Below are positions 1-8,813 of a stretch of DNA of 49,590 nt, in pieces. The number at the start of each line of letters is the position of its first letter. Position 1 is the stretch's first letter. Origin of the DNA: an uncultured Lachnospiraceae bacterium. GTDB lineage: Bacteria; Bacillota; Clostridia; Lachnospirales; Lachnospiraceae. Under the pieces are notes generated by a model, which did not search any database, was not told the DNA's origin, and was given only the letters and a program-made list of their open reading frames with translations. The stretch covers positions 1 to 49,590 of the forward strand of contig CAJUOO010000018.1 in assembly GCA_910588535.1 (NCBI GenBank). Direction: 5' to 3'. Made by a program: the position numbers and the translations under genes.

Positions 1-157
1 TTAAAACAGAAACTTTTTTCAAAACAGCAATATCCTCGTCTGAAAAACTGCGGTACCCATTCTCCTGTATGGCCGGAACAACAATCCCCTGTTCTATATA
101 ATATTCAATAGCCTTTTTGGTCAAGGAACATTCCCTGCACACTTCATTGATTAACAT
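1..157 (-). CDS. MerR-family transcriptional regulator, N-terminal part (runs off left edge)
   Basis: Reading leftward from an ATG at 157 gives about 52 codons with no stop before the window edge. The peptide begins MLINEVCRECSLTKKAIEYY and continues with a GYRSFSDEDIAVL stretch. This is the usual start of a MerR regulator: helix-turn-helix, then the R-Y/F-Y wing region with a NGYR motif. MerR proteins bind a dyad between over-spaced promoter elements and untwist it when an effector binds the C-terminal domain, which lies outside the window, so the signal cannot be named. The ribosome site GGAGGTGAG sits at 161-169. The promoter at 176-206 has the expected dyad, so self-regulation is likely. 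Family is confident; specificity is unknown. Confidence 0.85.
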   Translation of the reverse strand, partial: MLINEVCRECSLTKKAIEYYIEQGIVVPAIQENGYRSFSDEDIAVLKKVSVL

Positions 158-175
158 ATTCTCACCTCCAAAAAT

Positions 176-206
176 ATGATAAACTAACCCCCAAGGGAAT
201 AGTCAA
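176..206 (-). promoter_or_regulatory. MerR-type promoter with operator dyad in a 19-bp spacer
   Basis: On the minus strand TTGACT (206-201) and TATCAT (181-176) are separated by 19 bases instead of the normal 17. The interval 183-203 is an imperfect dyad, ACTA-nn-CCC on one arm and GGG-nn-TTAGT on the other. An elongated spacer holding a dyad is the hallmark of promoters controlled by MerR regulators, and the gene just downstream is a MerR. The start site would fall about 10 bases before the ATG, so the leader would be very short. Confidence 0.6.
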
Positions 207-370
207 TATCTTTCATAAAAAATAATCTGTGAACCTAATAACAATGCTGTCTGATTTTACCCGATGACACGAAACGACTATTCTCCGAGAATGGAAAACA
301 AAAAAGAGCCATTAAACAGCCCCTTTTCTTACATTGTCATTTATCCATTAAGTTTTTACCGTTTATCCCA

Positions 371-454
371 TATACAAACACGGAAAACCTTATATTATCG
401 CAAAAACTCCCAGCAGGTTTCCGTGATAATACAGTCAGTTTCCGTGTTCGTATA
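371..454. repeat. Inverted repeat with nested hairpin, intergenic
   Basis: In the 345-base gap between the MerR gene and the serine hydrolase, 371-386 and 439-454 are inverted copies (15 of 16 pairs match; core ACACGGAAA/TTTCCGTGT). Inside, TATTATC (393-399) pairs with GATAATA (425-431), and GTTTCCGTG occurs twice as a direct repeat (417-425, 438-446). There is no GC-rich stem plus T-run, so it is not an ordinary terminator. It could be a miniature element remnant or a protein-binding site. I see no gene in the rest of 158-502. Confidence 0.5.
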
Positions 455-502
455 AGGGTGTTGCCTGATAGTACACAACCTGTTTGTTTTGGATAGGGTC
501 TC

Positions 503-1702
503 CTACAAGCACCCATATATTATATTGCGAAGTCTTGGATTTATCTCCTCCTCCATGCTTGGAACCAGTTGTTGCATATATACTATGGTTATCTGATTCT
601 CTGGATCCATCGCCACATAAGTTCCTGCCATTCCACTCCAGCCAAATTCTCCTACCGCTCCATTTGACCCTCCCTCAGCGAGATCCACAAGTGTCCGCAC
701 TCCCAGTCCATAGCTGTAGCCTTCTAAGACCTTCCAGTTCATATCGCTTCTTTTTGTGCCCAGATGATCCTTTCTCATCAATTCTATTGTCTGTCTTCCA
801 AGGATACGCCCTCCCTCTTGGGAGGTTCCACCGCGCGTCAGCGTGTGAGCAAATTTCATATAGTCTGACAAAGAGGAGACAAGCCCTGCCCCTCCACTCT
901 CACATTGGCTTTTCATACTATAGTTCTTTTGGAAAATATCACTTCTGGGCTGAATATGCATCTTTCCATCCTTATGTGTATAGATGGAGGCAAGGCGGGC
1001 TAATTTTTTTTCTTCCATATGAAATGCCGTATCATCCATATGCAGAGGATCGAAAATATGTTTTTTCACATAATCACCAAATCTCTCACCAGATAATACC
1101 TCCACCAAGCCACCCAGCACATCATGAGACAACCCATATCTCCAATGTGTTCCCGGCTCAAAGGCAAGGGGAAGCTCTGCAATCTGCCTTACAAAGCTTC
1201 GTGTCGGGCAGCTTTTTTTATCAAACTCTTGATAGAGCCTCTGTAACAACTCTCCTGCCTTAACTTCTGATGGACAGGAAACTCCATCATAAGTTAAACC
1301 AGAAGTCATACAAAACAAATCTCTTATAGTGATCTCCGTATCAGCACGACGAACATGATATTCTCCCTGTTCATCCTTCTCACATACCATCATATCCTTA
1401 AATTCTGGAAGATACTCTGAAACCGGATCATGGAATAAAAATTTTCCTTGCTCATATAATTGCAGCGCCGCCGTCACTGTCACAGGCTTCGTCATGGAAT
1501 AGATTCGATACAATGTATCAGCCTCTATCGGTATCTGTTTTTCTTTGTTTGCATATCCGCTGTAATACTCATATACCACCTTATCCTCCAGCATTATTTT
1601 TATAGAACATCCAGCAACTTTCTCCTTGGCAGTCAGGCTGTCCATATAGACACCCACCCTGTTAAAACATCTATCTTTCTCTATTTTCATTTTTATCCTC
1701 AT
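503..1702 (-). CDS. Beta-lactamase-fold serine hydrolase (class C / penicillin-binding protein-like)
   Basis: About 399 residues with the layout of the class C beta-lactamase / DD-peptidase / esterase family (PF00144). The serine-lysine pair is in YSMTKPVTV (S-x-x-K), the tyrosine motif in WRYGLSHDVLGGL, and the third-box equivalent in FGWSGMAGTY near the C-terminus. There is no signal peptide, which suggests a cytoplasmic esterase or peptidase rather than an exported resistance enzyme. The reading frame opens at 1741, overlapping the end of mfd. The ATG at 1702 (GAGGA nine bases before it) or 1690 (GAGG six bases before it) is more likely. It is the last gene of the long minus-strand block, so it is probably co-transcribed with mfd. 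Substrate cannot be read from sequence. Confidence 0.85.
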   Translation of the reverse strand: MRIKMKIEKDRCFNRVGVYMDSLTAKEKVAGCSIKIMLEDKVVYEYYSGYANKEKQIPIEADTLYRIYSMTKPVTVTAALQLYEQGKFLFHDPVSEYLPEFKDMMVCEKDEQGEYHVRRADTEITIRDLFCMTSGLTYDGVSCPSEVKAGELLQRLYQEFDKKSCPTRSFVRQIAELPLAFEPGTHWRYGLSHDVLGGLVEVLSGERFGDYVKKHIFDPLHMDDTAFHMEEKKLARLASIYTHKDGKMHIQPRSDIFQKNYSMKSQCESGGAGLVSSLSDYMKFAHTLTRGGTSQEGGRILGRQTIELMRKDHLGTKRSDMNWKVLEGYSYGLGVRTLVDLAEGGSNGAVGEFGWSGMAGTYVAMDPENQITIVYMQQLVPSMEEEINPRLRNIIYGCL

Positions 1703-1733
1703 TTCTATTATTCCTCTTAGACAAATATGATTT

Positions 1734-4700
1734 TTAAACATTCGGTCGAATGAATTTCTCCATATTTTCTAAAAGCGATCGCAATGTCCCTATCTGGCTC
1801 TCCTCATCTCTCGCGTCATCCTTCTGATATGTGTAGATAAATTGTGGTTCGACATCGGGCTTAAATTTTAACTTATTTTTATACAACTTAAGTAATTCTG
1901 GTATTTTTGTTCCATCCACCTCCGCCTTTTCATACATCAGCAGCTTAATCTCATTTCGGTTGGCCTTGACATCACGTATCTCCAACAAATGTGCAACAGA
2001 TTTCAAATATGCGATGGACAACAGGTTTTCCACTGATTTTGGCATAATTCCAAAACGATCGATCAGCTCATCCTGCATATCTGCATATTCCTCCAATGTA
2101 TCCACAGCGGCTATTCGCTTGTATATATCAAGCTTTAAAGCTTCATTCTTAATATAAGAAGATGGAATATAAGCATTAATATCCATATCGATGGCTGTGT
2201 CAAATTCCTTTGGCAGCTCCTTGCCTTGAAGCGCTCTCACCGCCTCATTTAACATCTTGCAGTACAGATCATATCCAACTGCCTCCATATGGCCATGCTG
2301 TTCCGCACCCAATATATTTCCTGCACCTCGTATCTCCAGATCACGCATGGCTATCTTAAAGCCAGACCCCAGATCGGTAAATTCGCGAATTGCCGCCAGA
2401 CGCTTCTCTGCCACTTCTTTCAATATTTTATTCCGGCGATACATCAAAAAAGCATAGGCTGTTCGATTTGAGCGCCCCACCCGCCCTCTAAGCTGGTAGA
2501 GTTGGGCAAGTCCAAGCTGATCCGCATCATGGATAATCATGGTATTCACATTAGAAATATCAAGTCCTGTCTCTATAATGGTCGTCGACACAAGCACATC
2601 AATCTCTCCGTTTATAAAAGCATACATAATTTTTTCAAGCTGCCGTTCTGGCATCCTGCCATGTGCATATGACACGGACGCCTCCGGGGCAAGCTTTGCC
2701 ACATAATCTGCGATTTCATCGATATTGCTTATACGGTTATATACATAATATACCTGTCCGCCTCTTGCAAGCTCCCTCGCTATTGCCTCGCGGATCATCT
2801 CATCATTGTGCTCACAGACGTAGGTCTGAATTGGCAGTCTGTCTACCGGAGGCTCCTCCAAAACACTCATATCTCGTATCCCTATCAAACTCATATGAAG
2901 TGTCCTTGGTATCGGCGTTGCGGTCAATGTCAGCACATCCACATTTTGCTTGAGCTGCTTAATCTTCTCCTTGTGGGTGACACCAAAGCGCTGCTCTTCA
3001 TCCACAATCAAGAGTCCCAGATCCTTAAACTTCATATCCTTTGAGAGCAGCCTATGTGTGCCGATCACAATATCCACCAAACCTTTTTTTAGATTCTCGA
3101 TCGTGTCCTTCTGTTGTTTGGGCGTCCGAAAGCGCGACATCAGATCAATGCGAATAGGAAAATCCTTCATCCTCTGGCAAAAGGTATTATAGTGCTGTTG
3201 CGCCAAAATGGTCGTTGGCACCAGATACACCACCTGCTTGCTCTCCTGAACAGCCTTAAAAGCTACACGAATGGCAACTTCCGTCTTTCCATAACCCACA
3301 TCACCGCACAGCAGGCGATCCATAATGCGCGAACTTTCCATATCCTTTTTCGCATCCTCTATAGCAACAAGCTGATCCTCCGTCTCTTCATAAGGAAACA
3401 TTTCCTCAAATTCCTTCTGCCAGACCGTATCCTCCCCATATTGATAGCCATGGTTTTCCTGACGCGCGGCATATAGCTCCACAAGCTCCTTGGCGACATC
3501 CTTAACTGCATTTCGCACACGTGCTCTAGTCTTCTTCCACTCACCTCCACCAAGCTTATTCATTTTCACCTGCTTGGCATCAGAACCTGCATATTTTTGT
3601 ATTAGATCAAGCTGCGTGGCAAGCACATAGAGATTTCCTCCATCACCGTACTCAATCTTAATATAATCCTTCATAATACGATCTACCTTAATTTTCTCAA
3701 TCCCCCGGTAGATGCCAAGCCCATGATTTTCATGCACCACATAATCCCCAACATTAAGATCGGTAAAGCTCTGTATTTTCTGCCCCTCATAGGTAGACTT
3801 TTTCTTTCTCTTCTTTTTATCTACTCCAAAAATATCTGTCTCAGTAATCACGACAAATTTAATCAAGGGATATTCAAACCCTCGATGTACATTGCCGTAG
3901 GTGACAAGAATCTCACCGGGCTTCACCTCACGGGAAAGCTCCTCTGTATAATAGGCATTTAGCTCAAAACCTCGCAGATCATCTGCGAGCCTTGCCCCTC
4001 TGGTACGGGAATTAGTCAGAAGCACCACGCGGTATCCATTCTTTTTCCAGCGTGCCAGATCCTTTGTCAGCAGCTCGAAGCTATTATTATATGGATTCAT
4101 ATTCTGTGTGTTCAGATAACAGGTATATGCTACATCAATATAGCGCTGTTTCTGTTCCAACGCTGCCATCAATAATAAAATATTTTTCTTAAGCCTTGCA
4201 AAAATCTGCTTTGTGCTCCACAGAACATCTGCCTGCCTCGGCAAAATATATCCCTTTTCTAACCTATGAGACATACTATCCCTAAATTCCATCTCAAGTG
4301 TCTCTGCCTTCTCCGCAGACCTTGCCGGCTCATCCAGAAACACCACACATTCCCTAAGAGGAAGATAATCGAGCAGACAGACGGTCTCTTCATAAAAATA
4401 TCCAAGATAACTATCCAGCGCCACAGAAGATTTTAATGTCTGCACCTGCTCCGAAAATTCATCGACAGCCATGTTAAGGCGATGTGCTTCTTCTGTCTTC
4501 ATCTGCTTTCTAAACACCTGCACACATTTTTTCTTTTCTTCTTCAATCCTCTTTAGTCCCTCAAGAAGCCTTTCTTCAGATAATATTACCTCTGCGGCAG
4601 GATAGATCGCAATCTGTTCTAGTTGCTCCACCGATCGCTGGCTCTCTAGATCAAAGCTCCGAATGGAATCCACCTCGTCATCCCACAATTCAATGCGCAC

Positions 4701-5279
4701 CGGCGTGTCCTCCGTCAGAGGATAGATATCTATAATGCCACCCCGCACAGCGAATTCCCCCGGTCCCTCCACCTGACTCATCCGCCCATACCCAAGCTCT
4801 GTCAGATGACGGACGAGCTGATCTGTATCTATGGTATCTGTATTATGAACCGTCAGAATATGCTCCTGAAATACAGAAGGGAGAAGCAGCTTATCCATAC
4901 AGCCATCTATCGTTGTGATAATGGTGATCTCCTCGCCAGAAAAGAGTCTCTTTAAAGCTCTCATCCTCTCCTTCACAATTAAGTTGCCATGAATATCCGC
5001 ACTGTAGAAAATAAAATCCTTCGCTGGATAAAACACCACATTTTTATCAAAACATTGATAATCCTCATACAGCTCCTTTGCCCGTGACTCCTGATGTGTG
5101 ATAATCAGGCGACAGGAAAACTCCTCTCCAATTCCCTTAATAAAATGTGCCTTCTGAGAATCAATACAGCCACAGGCAAACAGTGCCCCCTTTATTTTAT
5201 CATCCCGTCTCTGTCCAAGCCTCTCCTTAATTTCCTGAAACTCCTTAAGCTCCATCAGTGGAGCAATGATACTATTCAC
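1734..5279 (-). CDS. mfd: Transcription-repair coupling factor Mfd
   Basis: Full-length (1,181 aa) Mfd, the ATP-driven translocase that removes RNA polymerase stalled at DNA damage and recruits UvrA. Seen in order: an N-terminal UvrB-like region; a CarD-like polymerase-interaction domain near residues 500-530 (NVGDYVVHENHGLGIYRG); a superfamily 2 motor with Walker A GDVGYGKTEVA near 655, DEEQ box (LLIVDEEQRFG), motif III LTLTATPIPRTL and motif VI QLRGRVGRSNR; and a C-terminal TRCF domain. No motif is broken. It lies 41 bases after pth, a pairing common in Firmicutes (pth-mfd), and is followed by the serine hydrolase. It probably shares a transcript with the upstream genes. Confidence 0.98.
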   Translation of the reverse strand: MNSIIAPLMELKEFQEIKERLGQRRDDKIKGALFACGCIDSQKAHFIKGIGEEFSCRLIITHQESRAKELYEDYQCFDKNVVFYPAKDFIFYSADIHGNLIVKERMRALKRLFSGEEITIITTIDGCMDKLLLPSVFQEHILTVHNTDTIDTDQLVRHLTELGYGRMSQVEGPGEFAVRGGIIDIYPLTEDTPVRIELWDDEVDSIRSFDLESQRSVEQLEQIAIYPAAEVILSEERLLEGLKRIEEEKKKCVQVFRKQMKTEEAHRLNMAVDEFSEQVQTLKSSVALDSYLGYFYEETVCLLDYLPLRECVVFLDEPARSAEKAETLEMEFRDSMSHRLEKGYILPRQADVLWSTKQIFARLKKNILLLMAALEQKQRYIDVAYTCYLNTQNMNPYNNSFELLTKDLARWKKNGYRVVLLTNSRTRGARLADDLRGFELNAYYTEELSREVKPGEILVTYGNVHRGFEYPLIKFVVITETDIFGVDKKKRKKKSTYEGQKIQSFTDLNVGDYVVHENHGLGIYRGIEKIKVDRIMKDYIKIEYGDGGNLYVLATQLDLIQKYAGSDAKQVKMNKLGGGEWKKTRARVRNAVKDVAKELVELYAARQENHGYQYGEDTVWQKEFEEMFPYEETEDQLVAIEDAKKDMESSRIMDRLLCGDVGYGKTEVAIRVAFKAVQESKQVVYLVPTTILAQQHYNTFCQRMKDFPIRIDLMSRFRTPKQQKDTIENLKKGLVDIVIGTHRLLSKDMKFKDLGLLIVDEEQRFGVTHKEKIKQLKQNVDVLTLTATPIPRTLHMSLIGIRDMSVLEEPPVDRLPIQTYVCEHNDEMIREAIARELARGGQVYYVYNRISNIDEIADYVAKLAPEASVSYAHGRMPERQLEKIMYAFINGEIDVLVSTTIIETGLDISNVNTMIIHDADQLGLAQLYQLRGRVGRSNRTAYAFLMYRRNKILKEVAEKRLAAIREFTDLGSGFKIAMRDLEIRGAGNILGAEQHGHMEAVGYDLYCKMLNEAVRALQGKELPKEFDTAIDMDINAYIPSSYIKNEALKLDIYKRIAAVDTLEEYADMQDELIDRFGIMPKSVENLLSIAYLKSVAHLLEIRDVKANRNEIKLLMYEKAEVDGTKIPELLKLYKNKLKFKPDVEPQFIYTYQKDDARDEESQIGTLRSLLENMEKFIRPNV

Positions 5280-5320
5280 CTCTGTCCCCTCTTCTCATAT
5301 AATCTAATATTAAATTTCTT

Positions 5321-5890
5321 TTACTTATTACCGTTATATTCGTTCATCGCTGTTTGTATGCCGTGCGTAATAACACATGCCGCAGCCTTTGCCGCCCTTG
5401 TAACCCCTTCATCCGCGAACACTCTATCCTCTTTGTCAAAGCGCCCCAGCACATAATCCACCAGATCCCAGCCTGCTGGCTTATCCCCGACCCCTATTTT
5501 TATTCTCATAAATTCATCTGTCATAAGCTCTGCAATTATGCTTTTTACTCCATTATGTCCTCCTGCGCTGCCTTTTGCCCGCAGGCGAAGCTGTCCAACG
5601 GCAAGACTGATATCATCGTATATTATCAAGAGTTCCTCTTTTGGATCAATTTTATAAAATTCAACCGCTGCTCGTATGCTTTCTCCACTGTTATTCATAT
5701 AGGTCTGTGGCTGCATGAGAAGCACACTCTCTCCTTCTATCATTCCCTTGCCACAGATCGCTTTGTGTTTTTTTATATTCATAGTAATATGGAAGCTGTC
5801 CGCCAGCTTATCAACAGCATCAAAACCTATATTATGTCTTGTACCAGCATATTGGAATGTAGGATTTCCAAGCCCTGCTATAATATACAT
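5321..5890 (-). CDS. pth: Peptidyl-tRNA hydrolase
   Basis: The enzyme cleaves the ester bond of peptidyl-tRNAs that drop off ribosomes and recycles the tRNA. The 189 residues match the usual size. They show the family signatures: AGLGNP near the N-terminus, the catalytic histidine in TRHNIGFDAV, the asparagine in QTYMNNSGES, the aspartate in IYDDISL, and the glycine-rich KGSAGGHNGVKSI. An AAAGGAGG-type site precedes the ATG. It starts only 16 bases after the last gene of the tubulin-like cluster and precedes mfd by 41 bases, so the housekeeping pair appears to be read through from that cluster. Confidence 0.97.
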   Translation of the reverse strand: MYIIAGLGNPTFQYAGTRHNIGFDAVDKLADSFHITMNIKKHKAICGKGMIEGESVLLMQPQTYMNNSGESIRAAVEFYKIDPKEELLIIYDDISLAVGQLRLRAKGSAGGHNGVKSIIAELMTDEFMRIKIGVGDKPAGWDLVDYVLGRFDKEDRVFADEGVTRAAKAAACVITHGIQTAMNEYNGNK

Positions 5891-5906
5891 ATCTATTCTG
5901 CCTCCT

Positions 5907-8813
5907 TTAACTAATTCCCGTAAGTCTTAACTTATCCAAAAGCTCATCACCAAAATACTCCCTGACTTCTTCCTTCCCCTCCATATTTCCCCATTCCACA
6001 TACTCATTTATAATTGCACGTATCTGCTCAAACTGAGCTCCGATCGCCTCCACAAGCCCAAGATCCATCGTGCTGTCCTCGATCACATAGATAATATCCC
6101 TATTCTCTCTTGCCTCAGAGCTAATCAACACATCCATGTGTCCCCTCAACTCCTCCTTCCACCATCTCTCTCCTACCGCTACACTAAGAAGCTGCCAGCT
6201 ATAAGGAAATAAAGTATACAAAACCTCTTTGAGCAATATTCCTATCCACATACAATTCTGATTATAAGCAGAAATCTTAAGAAACTTCTTCTTTTTATAG
6301 ATTCTATCTGGCACATTCGGCACTCTTTTGTAATCTGCCTTCCTCATATCAAAAAATTTTCGGCTGCACAGATACCCATCTGTCTGCACCACCAGATCTC
6401 CACGGCAAAGCTCCACCATAACCTCTCCATGCTGGAACACACATTCTGACTGATATTTTATATCCTCCGCAAGAATAACTCTTCTAAGCTGCCTATAATA
6501 TTGTCTACGATTACAGGAATCTGCACTCCTCTTCAGCGAAATGACCCACTTTCCCTGCTTTAGAAAGATATCTTCAATCTGGTAATTTCCTCCACCTAAT
6601 GTCACAAACTGCCCCGGCAGATATTGCTGAAAGATATGACACCCAGCCGTGGGCTCCGGCCATGCCACTTCCTTGGCACCCTCTCTTTTATATACGACGG
6701 AATCCATATTTTTCTTATGCCAACGGCTAAGCTGCTGCCGGCCTTCCTCCGTGGATATCACAGCTCTTCTCTCACCCTTCTTTCTCTGGCTCATCATATC
6801 CTCAATAAGCCACACACAGTCAAGCTCCAAGCTCTCTGCCAATGTCCGATTCAACTCGCCAAGGAGCCATATCAAGCCCTTCTGCACATCCGCGCCATAG
6901 TATTCTGCAAGTTCCTTTAATTCCAGCCAATCTACTCCACCCTTTAAAAGTCTGTCGGCCACCGCGATAGCCAGATTCCGTTCTGAATGTATCAGCTCTG
7001 GCAGCATCTGACTGATGGTCATAGCTCTGCCCGCCTCCATGCAAAATGTTATATATCCTCTTAGCATATAATGCGGCGAACAGACCACCGTGATCTCTGC
7101 CATACCCGCCTGCCTCAATGTTTCCTGCACATGATAACAATTGTCCTCCACAATTCGAACATAAGCTTTTTCCATTTTTCTCTCATCAGAAAATAGTTTC
7201 CGTTCACTGTCCCATCTTCCTATGGCATAACGTCCCTGTAAAGCAAACAGATCTCTCACAGGAACAAGCCGATCACAGCACCATTGAATTGTATATTTTG
7301 TGTATTGGAATAATAGCTTTGCAGCCTTCCACTCCGCAGGCATTTCCTCTCTTTCTGGTGAAGCTGTTGCATCTATATCAATAATAGCAGAAATCTGATC
7401 CCTTCTAGTATTGACTACATTGATCACAGAAAATTCTGCTTTGCATGCATGGGACAGCCAATCTGACATGCCCACGCCATTTCTGTCACACACAATATAA
7501 GTTAGTTCTCCCTTGCCCGGACGGAGCCTTGCAAGAAGCTTAAGCACTGCAACTGGATAACTCGCAATCAGACAGGAAGGATTGAAAAAAAGCACCGTCG
7601 AAATCTGCCGAAAGAATCTCTCGCTATCGTTGGCCTTCACTGCCTCCTCCATATACTGGAACGACACTATGCCTATATCTGCATCACCAATCTCCTTCTC
7701 GCCTCCAGCCATCCACAACTTAAGCTTACCCACTTTTCCAGAAAGCCCCGCTTCCAAAAAACCAGATAGCTCTTCGTCCTCCTGTCCTGTACAGATAACC
7801 AGTATCTTTCTATTATCCAAAAGCTCAAGTTCCAGAAAAGGAAAAATATAAGGGCCTATATCCCGATAACAAACATGAGTGAAATACAAGCTTTGATGAT
7901 CAGCAAGCATAAGTGCTGCCTCCACCAGCTCCATGTGTATATCTGTACTTCCCTTTATTGTCTGATACCATTCATATCCCATACAGCGCTTTTTATAATT
8001 TTCGTTTAGCTGTATCTCCATCAACTTCTCCTCAAGTTCCAAGGAAAGCGCCTCCTTGCTTACATCCGCCTTTTCCCGCTGATGCACACTTATCAGATAT
8101 GGCTTTCCTTTTTCCTTTAAAAGAGAAACAATCTCTGATACCTCCAATCCATTCTTTTTTTCTTTTCCCTCCCCCTTGGTATATTCCTCCAGCGTACATC
8201 CACTGAAATATTCCAGTCTCTCCCACAGATATAGACTTATTGCCACTGACATCACCAAAAGCTCCATATAGCTTCCTGTATACTTTACCGCACACTTTGC
8301 CAGACCAAGCACCAAACCTGAGGCAAGAAAAAGCACCTGATACCATTTTCTGTGTTGTACATATTCCACATTCAGCACATAAGCTTCCATTGATCTATAA
8401 TATCTATATGCACCACACACATCACTGAGCGGTCCAGCACTTTTTTTTATAACATGTCTCTTCCACAACAACCAGCTCGTCTTAAAAATAAGATACCCCA
8501 AAAAAAACAGCCCAAATGCCATATTGACAGACATGTGCATAAACATCACTTTCATCTGCTGTATCACAGACTGAAAAAAAGGAAGCTCTATCCCGGATAG
8601 ACCTAGACTTCCCATCATTATGCCTATGGTATTTTTCTTCCCCATCAGCCAGATTATGGCTGTCACGGCCGATGCCCACACTACAAAAGAAGCTAGTCCC
8701 TCCTGCATATATCTATATTTCTTAGGTAATACCACCCGGCAAAGATACACCAAAATGGCATAACATGCCATAACTACAGCAACATCCCCTATCCAGCCCC
8801 TATTTATGTTCAT
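5907..8813 (-). CDS. Large five-TM protein of the tubulin-like/VWA cluster, unknown function
   Basis: I do not recognise this 968-residue protein. Five hydrophobic segments lie in the first 200 residues (about 8-29, 40-57, 96-116, 157-175, 181-199), followed by about 765 residues of soluble, probably cytoplasmic sequence. No Walker A, kinase or protease motif is visible. Around PGQFVTLGGGNYQIEDI, and again near the C-terminus, it faintly resembles the non-motor ends of some superfamily 2 helicases; that is a weak impression only. The start at 8813 is chosen because GAGGGG lies seven bases before it. An upstream ATG at 8849 would overlap the previous gene by 50 bases, and the chosen start overlaps it by 14. 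Tight coupling to the three preceding genes implies a shared complex. Confidence 0.75.
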   Translation of the reverse strand: MNINRGWIGDVAVVMACYAILVYLCRVVLPKKYRYMQEGLASFVVWASAVTAIIWLMGKKNTIGIMMGSLGLSGIELPFFQSVIQQMKVMFMHMSVNMAFGLFFLGYLIFKTSWLLWKRHVIKKSAGPLSDVCGAYRYYRSMEAYVLNVEYVQHRKWYQVLFLASGLVLGLAKCAVKYTGSYMELLVMSVAISLYLWERLEYFSGCTLEEYTKGEGKEKKNGLEVSEIVSLLKEKGKPYLISVHQREKADVSKEALSLELEEKLMEIQLNENYKKRCMGYEWYQTIKGSTDIHMELVEAALMLADHQSLYFTHVCYRDIGPYIFPFLELELLDNRKILVICTGQEDEELSGFLEAGLSGKVGKLKLWMAGGEKEIGDADIGIVSFQYMEEAVKANDSERFFRQISTVLFFNPSCLIASYPVAVLKLLARLRPGKGELTYIVCDRNGVGMSDWLSHACKAEFSVINVVNTRRDQISAIIDIDATASPEREEMPAEWKAAKLLFQYTKYTIQWCCDRLVPVRDLFALQGRYAIGRWDSERKLFSDERKMEKAYVRIVEDNCYHVQETLRQAGMAEITVVCSPHYMLRGYITFCMEAGRAMTISQMLPELIHSERNLAIAVADRLLKGGVDWLELKELAEYYGADVQKGLIWLLGELNRTLAESLELDCVWLIEDMMSQRKKGERRAVISTEEGRQQLSRWHKKNMDSVVYKREGAKEVAWPEPTAGCHIFQQYLPGQFVTLGGGNYQIEDIFLKQGKWVISLKRSADSCNRRQYYRQLRRVILAEDIKYQSECVFQHGEVMVELCRGDLVVQTDGYLCSRKFFDMRKADYKRVPNVPDRIYKKKKFLKISAYNQNCMWIGILLKEVLYTLFPYSWQLLSVAVGERWWKEELRGHMDVLISSEARENRDIIYVIEDSTMDLGLVEAIGAQFEQIRAIINEYVEWGNMEGKEEVREYFGDELLDKLRLTGIS

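Noticed and set aside
484..1263. 259-codon open frame on the plus strand
   Set aside because: Lies wholly antisense to the serine hydrolase, is rich in Ser/His/Pro as antisense frames are, and has no motif or ribosome site.
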